Assembly: GCA_052034625.1 (NCBI GenBank)
Contig: JBPOII010000006.1
Coordinates: forward strand, 124,001-188,000
Length of the DNA stretch: 64,000 nt
Reading direction: 5' to 3'
From: JAVBLP01 sp052034625
GTDB taxonomy: Bacteria; Elusimicrobiota; Endomicrobiia; Endomicrobiales; Endomicrobiaceae
The notes under the pieces were generated by a model. That model did no database searches, was not told the DNA's origin, and was given only the letters and a program-made list of their open reading frames with translations. Below are positions 62,199-64,000 of the stretch, piece after piece (within the stretch, counting starts at the first letter, position 1; each line of letters opens with the position of its first letter). The position numbers were made by a program, and so were the translations under genes.

Positions 62199-63636
62199 AA
62201 GCACTTCTCAAAACAACAAAGTTTTTTTTGCCCTCTTTTATTTCCAACTCTATTTCTCGAGTTGTTATTGTCTGACCGTCTAAACTCATAAAATTGATCG
62301 TTACTTCATTCATACCGGCGGGCAGATATATTCTGCTCATCAAAATTTTTTCAGGCAATGTATTCCACCCTCTCTTATCTGCCGTATCAGAAAGAGAATT
62401 ATATATATTAAAAGCTATCTGTGTTAAATCACCCCATCCGGAATAATTGGTACTATCATCAACCATTTTGACAACACTCTTTCCAAGTGCATATTTTACA
62501 GCCGCTCTTGCAAGAGTTTTAGAATAGATCTTACTTATTTCATTATCAAGCGTCTTTTGAGCAATCTGTCCAAGATCCTGAGCTATATAAGAATAACTCT
62601 TTCCTTGTGACGTATCAGCATAAAATGAGTGTATAAGGTTAGGGATAAATTTATATTTTGGGAAAGCCACTTTAACATAGTCTTGAGCATATACTGATAT
62701 ATTTATAGACCTGGCTTTTTCGAAATCTCTTGCTTCTTTTTCATCATCCACTTCAACTTGATCTATATATAACCATATATCAGAAAGAATGAATTCTAAA
62801 ACATTATCTATCTTCTTTGGAATATAGCCATTGTAGACAATGAACACACATTCGCCATAACCCTCCGGTATTATGCTTTTATTTGCTGAAGGATAATCCT
62901 TTTTTATTTCATCGGCACGCTCTCTCATCCCAAGATTTAAAGCACTTGTATAAGCATCGTTTATAAGATCTTTTGGAACTGTAATTAAAGCCAAGCCTTT
63001 CTTATAAGCATTAAGAGCAAGATAATACGAAATATGTGCATCATTTAAATATCCGCCTGCTTCATATACAAGACCCATAAAATAACGTATAAAGCCATCA
63101 TCCTTATAGTAATTTTTATTATTTTTATTTGCAGCAAAAATTTTAAACATAGTATCTGCCTGTCTGGCTTCAACTACCGCTTCATCAATTTTATCAAGCA
63201 GAATATAATTTATAGCCTCAAAAACTGTTATATGAACACGTTCAAAATCCTGTCCGTAATACGGTATTGTCATATCATTAAACACCATGCTTGCCGCACC
63301 CGCACTAACACTTTTTTGATAATATTCATCAAATTTTATTTTGGCAAGTTCGAAATTTTTATTACTAATCTCATACTCTTTTGCTAATTGATTTACCATA
63401 CCGGCATCAAGATAGAACATAAGAATATTTTTCTTTCCATATTTCTTTTTTGATTTGTTTATTTGCTCTGCAGCGGCGGCATAATCCTGCATATCCAATC
63501 TCTGTTTAAGATCGGAATGGTGTTTTGCCATATTGGAAGCGCATCCCCCTGTCATGATCATTATCATAAACAATGATAATAAAATGATAAAGGGATGCGC
63601 TTTAAATAATTCGGATCTCTTTCCTGCAAGCTGCAT
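62191..63636 (-). CDS. COG3014-like lipoprotein
   Basis: 481 residues. Signal segment (about 14-31) with lipobox TGGC, then a helical TPR-like part (about 40-260) including DKIDEAVVEARQADTMF and GLVYEAGGYLNDAHISYYLA, and a C-terminal beta-rich part (VFIVYNGYIPKKIDNVLE, PEKILMSRIYLPAGMNEV). The pattern fits the COG3014 family, usually found beside LpoB- and LPP20-like genes, as here. No enzymatic motif seen. It starts 2 nt after the LpoB-like gene. Confidence 0.82.
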   Translation of the reverse strand: MQLAGKRSELFKAHPFIILLSLFMIMIMTGGCASNMAKHHSDLKQRLDMQDYAAAAEQINKSKKKYGKKNILMFYLDAGMVNQLAKEYEISNKNFELAKIKFDEYYQKSVSAGAASMVFNDMTIPYYGQDFERVHITVFEAINYILLDKIDEAVVEARQADTMFKIFAANKNNKNYYKDDGFIRYFMGLVYEAGGYLNDAHISYYLALNAYKKGLALITVPKDLINDAYTSALNLGMRERADEIKKDYPSANKSIIPEGYGECVFIVYNGYIPKKIDNVLEFILSDIWLYIDQVEVDDEKEARDFEKARSINISVYAQDYVKVAFPKYKFIPNLIHSFYADTSQGKSYSYIAQDLGQIAQKTLDNEISKIYSKTLARAAVKYALGKSVVKMVDDSTNYSGWGDLTQIAFNIYNSLSDTADKRGWNTLPEKILMSRIYLPAGMNEVTINFMSLDGQTITTREIELEIKEGKKNFVVLRSAYE

Positions 63637-63638
63637 AT

Positions 63639-64000
63639 TTATACTTTATATTTTTTTCTCGCAACAACTTTTTTTATCTGTTTTTGCCCTATCCATACTT
63701 TTTCATTATTGGCCAAATCTATCAACTCTAATTCGATCTGATAATATTTGAGTTCTGCACCGCTTTTCTGATCAAATATTGAGTTTATCTGTCCCTTTAT
63801 CATAAAATCGGCACCGGTTTCCTGTCCGGGAGCTTTTGCTGTATCAGGTCTGGCATGTATTGCCTGATCTTCTCTTTCATCTCTTATTTCAGTTCTCTGT
63901 TCACTTGAGGCCACCATTACAGCTTTTCCTGAATCTATAAGTGCTATCTCTAAATCCTTAATAAAAGTTTCTGTAGTTATATGCTCCTCTGTCTTATTTA
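63639..64000 (-). CDS. LpoB-like penicillin-binding-protein activator, partial (5' end outside window)
   Basis: The frame is open to the right edge, so the start is not in the window. The visible part reads NKTEEHITTETFIKDLEIAL, then DSGKAVMVASSEQRTEIRDE, a Gly/Asp spacer, DFMIKGQINSIFDQKSG and IELELIDLANNEKVWIGQKQ: the pattern of LpoB/YcfM-type lipoproteins that activate class A PBPs in E. coli. Whether it does that here is unknown; such homologues are often in LPP20/COG3014 clusters. The C-terminus is Lys-rich (KKVVARKKYKV). Confidence 0.82.
   Translation of the reverse strand, partial: NKTEEHITTETFIKDLEIALIDSGKAVMVASSEQRTEIRDEREDQAIHARPDTAKAPGQETGADFMIKGQINSIFDQKSGAELKYYQIELELIDLANNEKVWIGQKQIKKVVARKKYKV

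Overview
Most likely a chromosomal segment of a strict anaerobe with an outer membrane. The best guess is the Elusimicrobiota (Endomicrobium-like), but this is inferred from gene content and AT-rich composition and not proven. Support for the envelope type: two autotransporter-type proteins, two OmpA-type peptidoglycan-binding proteins, lipoproteins, Lgt and LspA. Support for anaerobic fermentation: HydE and HydF ([FeFe]-hydrogenase maturation), NfnAB (electron-bifurcating transhydrogenase), class I fumarase, malic enzyme and a PduL-type phosphotransacylase. I found no phage, insertion sequence, CRISPR array or rRNA. Almost every gene lies on the minus strand; the exceptions are the first two complete genes (rsmG and a YjbQ-family gene) and a cyclophilin/DJ-1 pair.

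Layout. 1-1.4 kb: end of an unknown gene, rsmG, yjbQ. 1.4-8.2 kb: minus-strand run yggS-proC-yggU-ileS-lspA-lgt-rluD. 8.4-17.2 kb: two related giant envelope genes. One encodes a 2024-residue protein with a Pmp-like beta-helix passenger, an internal autotransporter barrel, about 610 residues of charged helix and a C-terminal OmpA domain. The other encodes an 834-residue secreted charged helix plus OmpA domain. They share a near-identical promoter. 17.3-19.4 kb: groES-groEL with a promoter bracketed by two CIRCE operators. 19.5-23.9 kb: malic enzyme, split fumarase, type III pantothenate kinase and an outer-membrane-like protein. 23.9-26.1 kb: an orphan sugar-type ABC ATPase and a lipoprotein. 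26.1-29.4 kb: an exported protein with SpoVG-like domains and two GGDEF proteins. 29.5-37.4 kb: valS, a classical autotransporter, rph, rdgB and tRNA-Pro(UGG). 37.5-38.7 kb: cyclophilin and DJ-1/PfpI genes. 38.7-40.8 kb: Na/phosphate symporter with an Ig-like N-terminus.

40.8-56.5 kb is one tightly packed run of 16 genes starting from a clear promoter in front of tpiA: tpiA, pduL, rpiB, a TPR gene, a lipoprotein, a DUF4139-like gene, deoC, a multi-GAF sensor, both transketolase halves, deoB, punA, deoA/pdp, recJ, mtnP, cdd. Together these can turn nucleosides into pentose phosphates, glyceraldehyde-3-phosphate and acetyl units. 56.6-61.2 kb: hydF, hydE, nfnB, nfnA. 61.2-64 kb: an LPP20-like protein, a COG3014-like lipoprotein and a partial LpoB-like gene.

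The two most unusual things here are the autotransporter/charged-helix/OmpA chimera with its smaller partner, and the signal-peptide-bearing SpoVG-domain protein coupled to two diguanylate cyclase genes.
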